A DNA stretch of 64,000 bases. Source: Candidatus Bathyarchaeota archaeon (GTDB lineage Archaea; Thermoproteota; Bathyarchaeia; Bathyarchaeales; Bathycorpusculaceae). The position numbers and the translations under genes are program-made. Shown piece by piece: positions 7,594-16,423 of the stretch (position 1 is the first letter of the stretch; the number at the start of each line of letters is the position of its first letter). Location: positions 1-64,000 of the forward strand of contig JALHSQ010000017.1 of the NCBI GenBank assembly GCA_022865885.1, read 5' to 3'. Below the pieces are notes generated by a model. The model had not been told where the DNA came from and ran no database searches. It was given only the letters and a program-made list of their open reading frames with translations.

Positions 7594-8651
7594 GTTACGT
7601 TGCAGAACTGAAAAACGTCTCCAAAACCTTTGATGGAATAAGAGCCCTAGATGACGTCACCCTCAAAATCTGCGAAGGGGAAATACTAGCCCTGCTTGGA
7701 CCTAACGGTTCAGGAAAAACAACGCTGCTGAAAATCCTAGCCTTCATTGAAAAACCCTCAAATGGCGAACTATATTTCCACAACGACAAAGCAACAGAGA
7801 AGAACACAGAGCAAATGCGCATGCAAAGCACAATGGTCTTCCAGAAAACAACACTATTCAACGCGACAGTCTACGACAACGTCGCCTACGGTCTAAAGAT
7901 AAGAAAACTGCCGAAACACGAAATCGATAACAGAGTAACCAAGGCAATGAGAGTCGTCAAGCTTGAAGGTTTTGAAAGAAGACACGCCAAGAAACTTTCA
8001 GGCGGAGAACAACAACGCGTCGCTCTGGCAAGAGCCCTATCCTTGAACACTAACCTGCTTCTTTTAGACGAGCCCACCGCAAACTTGGATCCCAAAAACG
8101 CTGCTATCGTGGAGGAAGCAATAACTGCAGCAAGTTCTGAGTCAAAAACCACCATAATCATAGCAACGCATAACATGTTCCAAGCGAGAAACTTGCCACA
8201 TCGAATTGCATTAATGGCAAACGGGAAGATAAATGAAATCGGGGCACCTACAGAGATTTTCGGAAAGCTTTCCAAAACCTTGGCAAGCTTTGCAGCCATA
8301 GGAAACACCTTCACCGGAGAAGCAACAGTCACAGCAGATGGCACCACAATAATCGACATTGGAAACGGGGTTCAGGTAGAAACAGCTACCCAAGGAAGCG
8401 GCAAAGTCTCAGTATTTGTCAGTCCAGAAGACATAGTTCTATCCAAGAATCACCTAGAGTCAAGTGCAAGAAACGTTTTGAAAGGTCGAATCGTCGAAAT
8501 CATTGACGCTGACCCGCTTGTCAAACTCAGAATTGACACAGGAAAACCTTTCATGGTTCAGATAACCAAGCGCTCCTTCAACGAGATGGGACTTAACCTT
8601 AACACCGAAACATACTTGACTTTCAAAGCTTCAAACGTTCAAATCATATAG
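7590..8651 (+). CDS. tupC: Tungstate ABC transporter ATP-binding protein TupC
   Basis: A 353-residue ATPase. Walker A is GPNGSGKTT (residues about 38-46), the Q-loop is MVFQKTTLF, the signature is LSGGEQQRVALARAL, Walker B is LLLLDEPTANLDP and the H-loop is IIIATHNM. Beyond residue 240 is a C-terminal beta-rich extension with a TOBE-like domain (VSVFVSPEDIVLS and IVEIIDADPLVKLRID), which in this family can bind oxyanion and regulate transport. It is the last gene of the operon and its end is one base from the stop of a convergent HTH gene. Confidence 0.92.
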   Translation: MSYVAELKNVSKTFDGIRALDDVTLKICEGEILALLGPNGSGKTTLLKILAFIEKPSNGELYFHNDKATEKNTEQMRMQSTMVFQKTTLFNATVYDNVAYGLKIRKLPKHEIDNRVTKAMRVVKLEGFERRHAKKLSGGEQQRVALARALSLNTNLLLLDEPTANLDPKNAAIVEEAITAASSESKTTIIIATHNMFQARNLPHRIALMANGKINEIGAPTEIFGKLSKTLASFAAIGNTFTGEATVTADGTTIIDIGNGVQVETATQGSGKVSVFVSPEDIVLSKNHLESSARNVLKGRIVEIIDADPLVKLRIDTGKPFMVQITKRSFNEMGLNLNTETYLTFKASNVQII

Positions 8652-8652
8652 C

Positions 8653-8964
8653 CTAGGCCTTCTGACACGCTTCCTGAATTGTCGTTAGCAGCCGATTCGC
8701 GTTATCCCGTATTCTATAGTAGACTGAGAGATGGCCGCTCTTCGTCAATGACGGCACTTTCTCAACAATATTCGCTTTCAATAGCACTCTCAAATGCTTC
8801 TCAATAGTTGATCTGTGTCGATCCAGCTCTTTTGCGATCTCACCCGGATTAGAAACCCCGTTTTGAATGCAATCAAGTATTTGAAGGCGCGACTTGTCTG
8901 CAAGCGCTTTTAGGAGCTTCTCGATCTTTTCACACTCGCTCAATTCAGCGTTTCCCCTAGTCAC
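8653..8964 (-). CDS. ArsR-type winged-helix regulator
   Basis: A 103-residue DNA-binding protein. The HTH reads ALADKSRLQILDCIQNG and NPGEIAKELDRHRSTIEKHL, then LLKANIVEKV, and the wing GHLSVYYRI. This is the ArsR/HTH_20 pattern. The single Cys in the first helix (LDC) and no paired metal-binding cysteines argue against a classic metal sensor. It is convergent with tupC, so it need not regulate it; its targets are unknown. The start at 8964 could be a few codons off. Confidence 0.75.
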   Translation of the reverse strand: MTRGNAELSECEKIEKLLKALADKSRLQILDCIQNGVSNPGEIAKELDRHRSTIEKHLRVLLKANIVEKVPSLTKSGHLSVYYRIRDNANRLLTTIQEACQKA

Positions 8965-9215
8965 CCATAATCAGGTCGCTGGACACATAAATCTGACGTA
9001 GACACAGGAGCGTAAGAAGCACGTTTCCAACATAAGCATCATGCATTAGACGGTGAGATCGATATGCGCCACCTCTGTGTGCTGATCCTACCATCTGGCA
9101 ATAATTTCTCCCTCGGAGAAACTTTTTTGGACGTAGAGCACAAAAAGTCACCTCAGCATCTGGAAACCGTTATGTCCTCCGAAGCTATACGCATAGCAAG
9201 TGCAGGAGACTTCGA

Positions 9216-10232
9216 ATGTACAAACCAGTGTTAAAAGGCACATACTACGAGATGGGACACAAATACGGTGCCCTACTATTCAAACACGGCAAACACGGTT
9301 TCAGAATTTCAGAGCAACCAGATGAAAAACTAAAGTTTGGCAAAGAATCTGAAGCAGAGGTAAGACGCGTCTTCCCAGAAATCTTGGAGGAGATCAGGGG
9401 GTTTGCAGATGCCTGTCACGCTCGCTACGAGGACGTGTCCGCCTTTATTCTAAGCATCGGTGCCTTCAAAGCTGAACCTCAAATGTGCAGCGTCTTCGCA
9501 GCCTCCAACGATTCAGATGTGATTTTCGGCCGCAACTACGATTTCTACTACAGCTTCAAGAAAGAAACTGAAAGCTGCCTCGCATGCCCAAATGATGGTT
9601 ACTGGAGCATAGGCACTTCAGACGTATTCATCGGAAGAGAAGATGGTGTGAATGAAAAAGGTCTAGCTACAGCAATGACAGGCGTAGATTCGGAAGGAAA
9701 CAAGCCCGGTATAAGCTTCATTTTAGCGCTAAGATGCGTTCTGGACAAGTGCGCTAACGTGAAAGAGGCAGTCAAAACCCTATCTAATGCTCACTTCACG
9801 TCCACTTACAACTTCCTCTTAGCTGACAAAACGGCCGACGTGGCTGTCGTTGAGGTATCTACTGACCGGGTCAGAGTCCGCAAGCCCGAGGATGCCGACA
9901 ACTTCATAGTCTGCACTAACCATTTTGTGCATCCTGAAATGCTTGAGAAGGAAGACGAGAAGGCAAGATGCTGGGATTCGATACCAAGATACAATGCAAT
10001 CTACGGTTCACTTAAGGGATTTGGCGGGAACATCTCGATAAAGAATGCACAGGAAATCCTGTCAAATCATAGCGGGTATGTCTGCTCTCATCAAGCAAAG
10101 ATCAAGCTGGGCACACTCTGGTCTGTCGCTGCCTCACTCAAAGAGCCTCGAATATTCAAAGCAGTTGGGCATCCATGCAAAGCGAAATACGTACAGGACA
10201 TGCGACTCAACAAAGCGATTCAAAAACGCTGA
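9216..10232 (+). CDS. C45-family acyltransferase/amidase (AAT-like Ntn hydrolase)
   Basis: A 338-residue protein of the penicillin acyltransferase-like (peptidase C45) family. It opens with GTYYEMGHKYGALL, the GxxYEMGxxxG pattern of the family, and carries the expected nucleophile cysteine in QMCSVFAASNDSD followed by FGRNYDFYY (the N-x-D motif) at about residues 91-113. These enzymes are made as a pro-protein cleaved before the Cys to create an N-terminal nucleophile, then hydrolyse or transfer linear amides. The later blocks GVNEKGLATAMTGV and VCTNHF also fit. It is a single gene. The physiological amide substrate in archaea is unknown. Confidence 0.85.
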   Translation: MYKPVLKGTYYEMGHKYGALLFKHGKHGFRISEQPDEKLKFGKESEAEVRRVFPEILEEIRGFADACHARYEDVSAFILSIGAFKAEPQMCSVFAASNDSDVIFGRNYDFYYSFKKETESCLACPNDGYWSIGTSDVFIGREDGVNEKGLATAMTGVDSEGNKPGISFILALRCVLDKCANVKEAVKTLSNAHFTSTYNFLLADKTADVAVVEVSTDRVRVRKPEDADNFIVCTNHFVHPEMLEKEDEKARCWDSIPRYNAIYGSLKGFGGNISIKNAQEILSNHSGYVCSHQAKIKLGTLWSVAASLKEPRIFKAVGHPCKAKYVQDMRLNKAIQKR

Positions 10233-10297
10233 TCACAGACTGATACTTCTCAATGATTACTTTCCGTCTCTCTGAGATCGTACATGTGCGGGTCCTT

Positions 10298-10621
10298 TTA
10301 CTGAATCCCCGCCTTCGGCTCTTGAGGTGGTGATTTTTCACCTTTTTCAAGTTTCTTTTCGGCGGCTAACTCATGCAGGAGTACGAGAGCTTCGCCCAAA
10401 GGCATGCCTAGTCTCGTGGCCAGCATTATAGGAGTTGTTTCAGGGCTTTCTTGAAGTATGACGTTTCTAGTGTATGTTTTGTGGCCTCGATACATGACCA
10501 GAGCATGAACTGTCTCGACGAGTATTTGCCAAAGCTGTTCCTTGCTATATTCTTCAATAGCCATTGCAGCACCATCTTGATATTCATCAGGAGGTTGGTT
10601 ATTCGATTTGCCTCTGTCCAC
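10298..10621 (-). CDS. Small hypothetical protein, possibly DNA-associated
   Basis: A 107-residue frame. The part from M20 (start 10564, preceded by a GGTG ribosome-like site) looks real: an acidic helix EEYSKEQLWQILVETVHALV, a short linker, then a helix-turn-helix-like stretch TPIMLATRLGMPLGEALVLL, and a charged low-complexity tail. The second half resembles a small winged-helix or coiled pair, but the family is not recognised. It lies between a C45 hydrolase and the divergent HAD gene, whose starts are 94-151 bases apart. Confidence 0.5.
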   Translation of the reverse strand: MDRGKSNNQPPDEYQDGAAMAIEEYSKEQLWQILVETVHALVMYRGHKTYTRNVILQESPETTPIMLATRLGMPLGEALVLLHELAAEKKLEKGEKSPPQEPKAGIQ

Positions 10622-10714
10622 TCAACTATGCCAGCTCCCGGTCATGCTACACGACCACAAAGCATATTTCAGAATCCAACCAAACGCTTCAAACCCCTAA
10701 CCCGAGTGGAAGCC

Positions 10715-11404
10715 ATGACAATCAAGACTGTGATCTTCGACCTTGACGGCACAATCGCAAGCTTCAACACAGACTACACCGCAATAAGGACAGAAGTTCG
10801 AAACCTTCTCATGAACATTGGTCTTCCCGACCTAATCCTCCCAACCAAAGGAAGCATATTCGAGATGTTAGACAAAGCAGAGATTTATCTGAAAAGCAAA
10901 GACACACCTGAAGAGGAGATTGGGAATACTCGCAAAAAAGCACTAGCGATAGCGGAAAAATACGAGCTGGAAGCCGCAAAAACCACAAGCTTGCTTTCAG
11001 GCGTCATTGAAACGCTAGAATCAGTGAAGGAAATGCACATGAAAATCGGCTTGTGCACGATCAACAGCGAAACATCTACATACCACATTCTTGAACGGTT
11101 CGGCATCAAAGACTTTTTCGATGCAGTAGTTCCGAGGAACAAGGTAACCCGCGTCAAACCGAATATTGAACACTTGGAAACCGCTCTGAAAGCCTTAGGC
11201 AGCGATCCATTTGAATCTATCTTTGTTGGGGATAGTGTTCGAGACATGCAATGCGCCAGAGAGTTGGGAGTTATTGCTGTTGGCTTGCCTACAGGGTTCT
11301 CAACTCAGAAGGAGCTGATCACTGCTGGAGCAAACTACTTCATGACGTCAATCACAGATTTACCAACCCTAATAAACGCAATCAATGAGGCTTCAAAGTC
11401 ATGA
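10715..11404 (+). CDS. HAD-superfamily phosphatase (phosphoglycolate phosphatase-like)
   Basis: A 229-residue HAD hydrolase. The start is ATG 10715 because motif I, FDLDGT, follows within 12 residues as in the family; the open frame upstream lacks homology. Motif II is LCTINSE (Thr or Asn variant of the Ser/Thr motif), motif III Lys is in TRVKPNIEH, and motif IV is FVGDSVRDMQ. A helical cap lies between motifs I and II (subclass C1). The general reaction is phosphate-ester hydrolysis through a phospho-aspartate. The substrate is not determined; phosphoglycolate or a sugar phosphate is likely. Confidence 0.85.
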   Translation: MTIKTVIFDLDGTIASFNTDYTAIRTEVRNLLMNIGLPDLILPTKGSIFEMLDKAEIYLKSKDTPEEEIGNTRKKALAIAEKYELEAAKTTSLLSGVIETLESVKEMHMKIGLCTINSETSTYHILERFGIKDFFDAVVPRNKVTRVKPNIEHLETALKALGSDPFESIFVGDSVRDMQCARELGVIAVGLPTGFSTQKELITAGANYFMTSITDLPTLINAINEASKS

Positions 11405-11410
11405 AATGAT

Positions 11411-12380
11411 CTAAAATCGATTTCGTACAAGGCCACTCTTCCTTCTATAGAGTGCGAGTACAATTATCGCCGCCATAATGAGCAAGGGCAATGTCAGTAT
11501 CGTCGGAGACTCGGGTATTGTTGTAACGTCAACTACTATTGAAGGCTGGTTATCCATTGTCAAAGTGACAAGGTTGAAGTCGCTGAGCGCTACCCAGCCA
11601 TCCTGAGATGCGTCTGGCGGCTGCGATGCAATCACAGAGTACTGCGGCGATGTTTCGCTGTAATAGTAATAGAGTGTGTTGCCTCGGCAGAAACCCCATA
11701 TTGTCTCGCCGTCTGTGAGGAAGAAATTCATTGATCCTGAATCAACATGCATTATGTTTTTCGCTGCTTTGCCTATGCCCGACGTCACGTTCCAGCATTC
11801 TTCCTCCGTGCACTTCAAGATGTACAGCATGAAAAGGTCAGAATCGACTACGTCTGGGTCATCCCAGTTGTCTCCTACTGTAGGCGGATTCTCCGCTAAG
11901 TACTGTGATCCAATGAGGCTTTTCAGTGTGGTTTTGGCTAGCACTCCATTGTGGCCGAATGCCCACCATTTTCCGTTCTTGTTTCTCATGAAAGGGTGAG
12001 GGTTTGGGATGCTCGTTGCACCTGATGCTGCTGCTCGTACATGGCAAACACCGATATGCGCTTGACTCTTGGCCAACTCCTGAGCCTAAGACGAAGTTGG
12101 GATCTGTATTCGCAGGTTGTTCTCCTCTCAAAACTCTTGGTCCACTGTCGTTATGGTAGCAAAGTCCCCACCCGTCGCTATTGAATAATCCGAGATTTTT
12201 CATCGAGTCTGGTGATGTTAGTAGATGATTCAGAACGACGGTTTCGGGCAGAGAATGCGCGATCATTGCCCAGAATCGGCATTGATGGCTCTCAAATGCC
12301 CCAGTGGGGTTGGCGGATGTTTGTGTGGGGACACACGTGATGCAAATTACGAGAAGAAGCTCCAAACTCGTTTTGAACAT
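11411..12380 (-). pseudogene. Secreted class II glutamine-amidotransferase-like protein, frameshifted
   Basis: Two overlapping minus-strand frames together encode one protein. The first (from 12380) has a signal peptide (SLELLLVICITCVPTQTSA) and then QCRFWAMIAH with the GATase II-type Cys-Arg, and LGLFNSDGWGLCYHND. The second frame continues with SQAHIGVCHVRAAASG, KWWAFGHNGVL and DSDLFMLYIL, all standard glutamine amidotransferase class II blocks, and ends with a membrane anchor (ILTLPLLIMAAIIVLALYRRK). Dropping one base in the CC at 12079-12080 joins them. This may be a genuine lesion or an assembly error. A secreted, membrane-anchored GATase fold with a nucleophile that is not N-terminal until the signal is removed is unusual. 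Its role is unknown. Confidence 0.75.
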
Positions 12381-12445
12381 TTTGTGGAAGAAAGCTATTC
12401 CTCATGCGAGATCTTTAGGTAACGTAGGCCTAGACTCGGTTTGTG

Positions 12446-12847
12446 TTATGCTGGTTTGAAATAGTACCTAGGCCACTGGGGCCACTGTGCTGTTGGGGTG
12501 CAGGCTTCGAACGCTATTTCCAGTCGCATCCCAATCTTCAGCTTGTCAAAAGGAACGTCTCTTATCATGCCAGGAAGTTTCAAGCCATTATCCAGTCGTA
12601 TGATTCCTGTTGCGTACGGAGCCAATTGCTGAAACTGTACAGGGGCAATATGAATGATAGTGTATGTCAGCAGTTTCCCCTTCGTTGGGACTTCGGTCCA
12701 TTCGAACTCCTTCGAAAAGCAATTGTCACATAAGGGTCGTGGTGGGAGATGAATCTTGCCACATTTTTTGCATTTCCCGCCTAACAGTTTTCGTTGGTTC
12801 ATGCACTTGTAGAATTGCTCAATCGTGAATTGCTCTTGTCCGCTCAT
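12446..12847 (-). CDS. DUF35 OB-fold/zinc-ribbon protein, partner of thiolase
   Basis: A 133-residue DUF35 protein. The N-terminal rubredoxin-like zinc ribbon has CKKCGK and PRPLCDNC (C-x2-C twice), followed by an OB-fold (GKLLTYTIIHIAP, YATGIIRLDNGLKLPGMI). In archaea DUF35 proteins bridge thiolase and HMG-CoA synthase and form part of the CoA-channelling interface. ATG 12847 is chosen because it sits one base beyond the upstream thiolase stop; the open frame extends further but overlaps the thiolase. It is the distal gene of the thiolase-DUF35 pair. Confidence 0.87.
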   Translation of the reverse strand: MSGQEQFTIEQFYKCMNQRKLLGGKCKKCGKIHLPPRPLCDNCFSKEFEWTEVPTKGKLLTYTIIHIAPVQFQQLAPYATGIIRLDNGLKLPGMIRDVPFDKLKIGMRLEIAFEACTPTAQWPQWPRYYFKPA

Positions 12848-12848
12848 C

Positions 12849-14021
12849 TTAGTCCCTCCTGTAGATGTGCACTGTGGCTGTTGCTCCTGAACCGCCAACG
12901 TTGTGCGTTAGCCCGATCTTCGCTCCTATAACCTGACGTCTATCGGCTTGCCCAGTCAACTGGAGATACATTTCGTAAGCTTGGGCTGTTCCCGTCGCCC
13001 CGACAGGGTGTCCTTTAGACTTCAAACCTCCACTCGTGTTCACGGGAATTCGGCCGCCAAGTCTTGTCTCGCCATTTTCGACGATTCGCCCACCCTCGCC
13101 AAGTTTGCAGAAGCCCAAGTCCTCGTAGGCAATTATCTCAGCGATCGTGAAACAGTCATGAACTTCAGCGACATTCACGTCTTCAGGTTTTACACCCGCC
13201 ATATCGTATGCTTGTTTGGCAGCGATTTTGGCTGCAGCTAGTGAAGTCAGGCTTTCACGCTCGTACAATCCTATCGCGTCGCTTGCTTGGCCACTGCCTA
13301 CTATGTTGACAGGCATGTCTGTGTACTTCTTGGCCAGCTCAGGTTTCGTCAATATCAGGCAGCTTGCCCCGTCAGTGATTAGGGAGCAATCATAAAGCTT
13401 GAGAGGCCATGCCACGACGCGAGAAGTCATAGCAGTCTCAAGTGTGATCTCTTTCTGAATGTGAGCTTTCGGATTCATGCTTCCATGGTAATGATTCTTC
13501 ACAGCAACCATGGCTAGATCCTTTTCAGCCGTGCCATAATCATGCATGTGCGCCGTAGCCATCAGCGCATACAAGCCCGGAAAAGTCATTCCCTGCCACT
13601 GCTCATAAGGAAAATCAGAAGCCATCGCCAAGTACTCAGTCACCTCAGCAGTGCTTCTATGAGTCATTTTCTCAACGCCGCCCACCATCACGACGTCGGA
13701 TAGACCCGAAAGAACCGCTTGAATAGCAACCCGCAAAGCCGCCCCTGAAGAGGCACATGCCGCTTCTGTTCGAGTGGCAGGTACATGCAGTAGACCAGCC
13801 CAGTCCGCTACTGTGGCTCCGGTGTGTCCTTGATGCTCATAGGCTTCTCCCATGTGTCCAACGAACAGGGCTTTGATGTCTTTCTTTGGATTAAGGTTTG
13901 GACAGCGATCATACGCTTCTTTGGCTGCTTCTGCAAATATCTCTCTCCCGTACATTCCATCAAGTTTTCCAAACTTGGATAATCCTGCAGACACTATTGA
14001 AACGAGAGGTTTACCATTCAA
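12849..14021 (-). CDS. Thiolase (acetyl-CoA acetyltransferase type)
   Basis: A 390-residue SCP2-type thiolase. The nucleophile is C89 in TEAACASSGAALR; the catalytic block near the C-terminus is SKGHPVGATGTAQ with its His, and HNVGGSGATA occupies the last active-site loop, where an Asn replaces the Cys of bacterial thiolases, as is usual for archaeal/SCP2 forms. The reaction is reversible Claisen condensation of two acyl-CoA molecules, for example acetoacetyl-CoA formation at the start of the mevalonate pathway. It is followed directly by a DUF35 gene. No HMG-CoA synthase is present in the window, so a mevalonate role is likely but not proven; acyl-CoA breakdown is the alternative. Confidence 0.9.
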   Translation of the reverse strand: MNGKPLVSIVSAGLSKFGKLDGMYGREIFAEAAKEAYDRCPNLNPKKDIKALFVGHMGEAYEHQGHTGATVADWAGLLHVPATRTEAACASSGAALRVAIQAVLSGLSDVVMVGGVEKMTHRSTAEVTEYLAMASDFPYEQWQGMTFPGLYALMATAHMHDYGTAEKDLAMVAVKNHYHGSMNPKAHIQKEITLETAMTSRVVAWPLKLYDCSLITDGASCLILTKPELAKKYTDMPVNIVGSGQASDAIGLYERESLTSLAAAKIAAKQAYDMAGVKPEDVNVAEVHDCFTIAEIIAYEDLGFCKLGEGGRIVENGETRLGGRIPVNTSGGLKSKGHPVGATGTAQAYEMYLQLTGQADRRQVIGAKIGLTHNVGGSGATATVHIYRRD

Positions 14022-14300
14022 CTTGAAACCCTACCTAGTAAACCGATACAAAAGGAAAGACCTAGAATCCCCATGCAAGACAGAGGAGTCCATTCACTTA
14101 GGTCCATGTCTAAGCCTTGCTCAGCGCAGAATTTAACGATTTCGTCATGTCTGAAGCTTTTGACGAATCGAATCGTTTGCCATATCGGAAGTCTTTCATC
14201 TTTCTCTGTGATTTGAAGCTTGCTCCGAGGTCTTTACCTGACTTGAGCATAAGAATAAGACCGCAAAAAAGGGATGATTTCGGATACTACAATCCGAAAC

Positions 14301-14987
14301 TCACTTCGGACCGAAAGTTTTCTTGACCCACGCTCTGGTGCGGTCCATGTCTTCCCTGAAACGCTTCAGCTCCTCTGGTGTTCTCTTGGGCGGTACTGGT
14401 TCCTCAGCGGGCGTGCCGTAGACGTCCAGCAAGTCGCCTTTCGGGTCTTTGGCGATGTTAATGTTTACTTTGAGGCCTATGTTCACTTTTTCTGGGTCAA
14501 TTTCTCTCATAGTCATGGGTAAGCACGTGTTGGTTCCGTCGATTCTGATCATCGCTCCGACGAGTGGCTGCAGGTGTGCCATTGAAGGCCACGCTATGAC
14601 CATGATCGTGTATGAGTGGATTTCTCCTTTCTTTGGAAGCTCAACCCACTTTGTCTCTTCTAGTCGGCATTTTGGGTTGAAGCAGTGTGCGCGTGGAGGG
14701 CAATAGACAAGTCCGCATTTTGGGCATTTCGTTCCATGCAGTTTTCCCTCCAAGAGTCCGATGAAGAATTTCGAAACTTTTCCGTAGCTGTGGTGGAATA
14801 TGCTGCCGTGCGGTCGATGGACTACAAGGAATTTCTCAGGCTTCAGGTTGTTGAGCGTTGATCCATCGTTCATTTCAATTATCTTCCAGCCTTTAGGTCT
14901 CCAGTCGCCTTTGCGTTCCCACTCGTTCCAATATTTCTCGTCATAGGCTGATTGCTTGATGATTTTTTCTGGTCCTGGTTGCTTCAT
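14301..14987 (-). CDS. DUF35 protein with N-terminal extension, partner of degenerate thiolase
   Basis: A 228-residue protein. ATG 14987 starts MKQPGPEKIIKQSAYDEKYW, five bases after the upstream thiolase-like stop. Residues about 1-80 form a Trp- and Lys-rich extension not found in the shorter DUF35 protein at 12446. Next comes the zinc ribbon CPKCGLVYCPPRAHCFNPKC (four main cysteines in a larger insertion), then an OB-fold (YTIMVIAWP, GAMIRIDG). A C-terminal stretch TPEELKRFREDMDRTR is helical. It is paired with the Cys-less thiolase at 14993, matching the thiolase-DUF35 arrangement of the neighbouring pair. Confidence 0.85.
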   Translation of the reverse strand: MKQPGPEKIIKQSAYDEKYWNEWERKGDWRPKGWKIIEMNDGSTLNNLKPEKFLVVHRPHGSIFHHSYGKVSKFFIGLLEGKLHGTKCPKCGLVYCPPRAHCFNPKCRLEETKWVELPKKGEIHSYTIMVIAWPSMAHLQPLVGAMIRIDGTNTCLPMTMREIDPEKVNIGLKVNINIAKDPKGDLLDVYGTPAEEPVPPKRTPEELKRFREDMDRTRAWVKKTFGPK

Positions 14988-14992
14988 TCTTC

Positions 14993-16285
14993 TTACACCT
15001 CCAAGACTACTGCGCCTGCTTGGCATCCTGTGCCGCCGTGTCCGTGGATGAAGCCTTTCTTTGGATTGCTTAACTGCCTGCCTGGTGCGCCCCATTTCTT
15101 TGCGATTTGATTGCTCAGTTGCCAATAGACGTCTGCGACTTGTGCGATTGATGTGGATCCTACTGCATGTCCTTGCGCGGTTAGTGCTCCGCTTAGTTGG
15201 CATGGGAGTTCTCCATGAGGCTGGATGACGCCGTCTCTGACTAGGTTCTTTCCTTCGCCTCTCTTGCAGAAGTCAAAATCTTCGAGTCCGGCTAGGACGA
15301 CTCCTGCGTAAGGGTCAAAGATTTCAACTAGGCTCATTTCTTTTCGCGGGTTCTTTACTCCAGCGTCTTTGTAGGCCATTCTAGCGGATACCCGTAGCGA
15401 GCCAAAGTTGAGCAAGTCTGGGTATGGCGACATTGGTTTTGGAATGTTCTTAGGCCATATTTTCTCGTCTTCAGGATACAGTCCTTTCCAAGCAGGGTTG
15501 TCTGGGCGGTCTCCAGCTCTCATTGTGTCCGTGCCGAAGCCCACACCACTTATCCAGACTGGATTGTCAGTCAATTTCTTAGTGATCTCTTCGTTTGCTA
15601 GAAGCAAGGCTGATGCGCCTTCGCTTGTCATTGCGCACTCGTATTGTCTGTATGGCCAAGAAATCAGACGAGACTTGTAGACGTCGTCAACCGTGATTTT
15701 GCTGAAGCCATGCTGGGCCGGCCATTGAGCGTACGGATTGTCCAGTGAATTGTTGTGATTCAGAACTGAGACTTCCGCCAGGTCTTCTTCTGTGTCGCCG
15801 TATATGTGCATGCGTCGGGCTTCCATTGTTGCGTAGAACGCGTTGTATGTGAAGCCTGAAACGAAATCCCAGTCTGTGTCTCCTGCTATGGCTATGGCTT
15901 CGTTCACTTTCTGAATCGGCAGTTCGTTCATTTTTTCCCATCCGACGACAAGCACAACTGGAAACATGCCGGAGCGTATCCACAGTGCTGCGTTTATCAC
16001 TGCGTCAATTGGTGTTGCGCCTCCAGATTCCACTCGGAAAGCGGGTACGCCGCTTAAGCCTATGTAGTCATGGATTATCCAGTGCATGCATTGTTGTTGC
16101 TCAAGTATGTCGCTGAAATAAGAGTAGCAGCAGGCATAGTTTTTTCTTATGAAGTCTCCGAGTTCTAGGTCTGGGACGTCATCGAGAATCATTCTGACAG
16201 CTTCTGCACACATTTCTTCCTGTAGTGTTTGTCTTGGGTTGTCGAATCTTGATATGCTGCCAGCGACTATTCCGACTTTTTTCAA
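14993..16285 (-). CDS. Thiolase-like protein lacking the nucleophile cysteine
   Basis: A 430-residue thiolase-fold protein. It aligns in outline with the neighbouring thiolase (GWEKMNE for GVEKMTH, AQGHAVGSTSIAQ for SKGHPVGATGTAQ, HGHGGTG for HNVGGSG) but at the nucleophile position it reads RVESGGATPID: the residue matching C89 is a glycine. It keeps the catalytic His of GHAVG. Insertions around residues 255-300 add a Pro/Trp-rich loop. It is therefore probably not a condensing enzyme by itself and may be a structural or CoA-binding partner, or a lyase-type member of the superfamily. It is first in a unit with its DUF35 gene. Confidence 0.82.
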   Translation of the reverse strand: MKKVGIVAGSISRFDNPRQTLQEEMCAEAVRMILDDVPDLELGDFIRKNYACCYSYFSDILEQQQCMHWIIHDYIGLSGVPAFRVESGGATPIDAVINAALWIRSGMFPVVLVVGWEKMNELPIQKVNEAIAIAGDTDWDFVSGFTYNAFYATMEARRMHIYGDTEEDLAEVSVLNHNNSLDNPYAQWPAQHGFSKITVDDVYKSRLISWPYRQYECAMTSEGASALLLANEEITKKLTDNPVWISGVGFGTDTMRAGDRPDNPAWKGLYPEDEKIWPKNIPKPMSPYPDLLNFGSLRVSARMAYKDAGVKNPRKEMSLVEIFDPYAGVVLAGLEDFDFCKRGEGKNLVRDGVIQPHGELPCQLSGALTAQGHAVGSTSIAQVADVYWQLSNQIAKKWGAPGRQLSNPKKGFIHGHGGTGCQAGAVVLEV

Positions 16286-16423
16286 TTTTACACCTCAATT
16301 TCTGTAAGATGTAGTTAGTGGCTTTCAACAACTATAAGTTTCTTGCGGAGATCATTCAATATATGAGTCATCGATGACAGTCATCAAGGTTCTAAGGGAA
16401 AATGATGTGCAGATATTGTTTCT

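Noticed and set aside
14150-14260. Short minus frames between the two thiolase/DUF35 pairs
   Set aside because: Two frames look faintly protein-like (one starts MLKSGKDLGASF) but neither has a clear start signal or known family.
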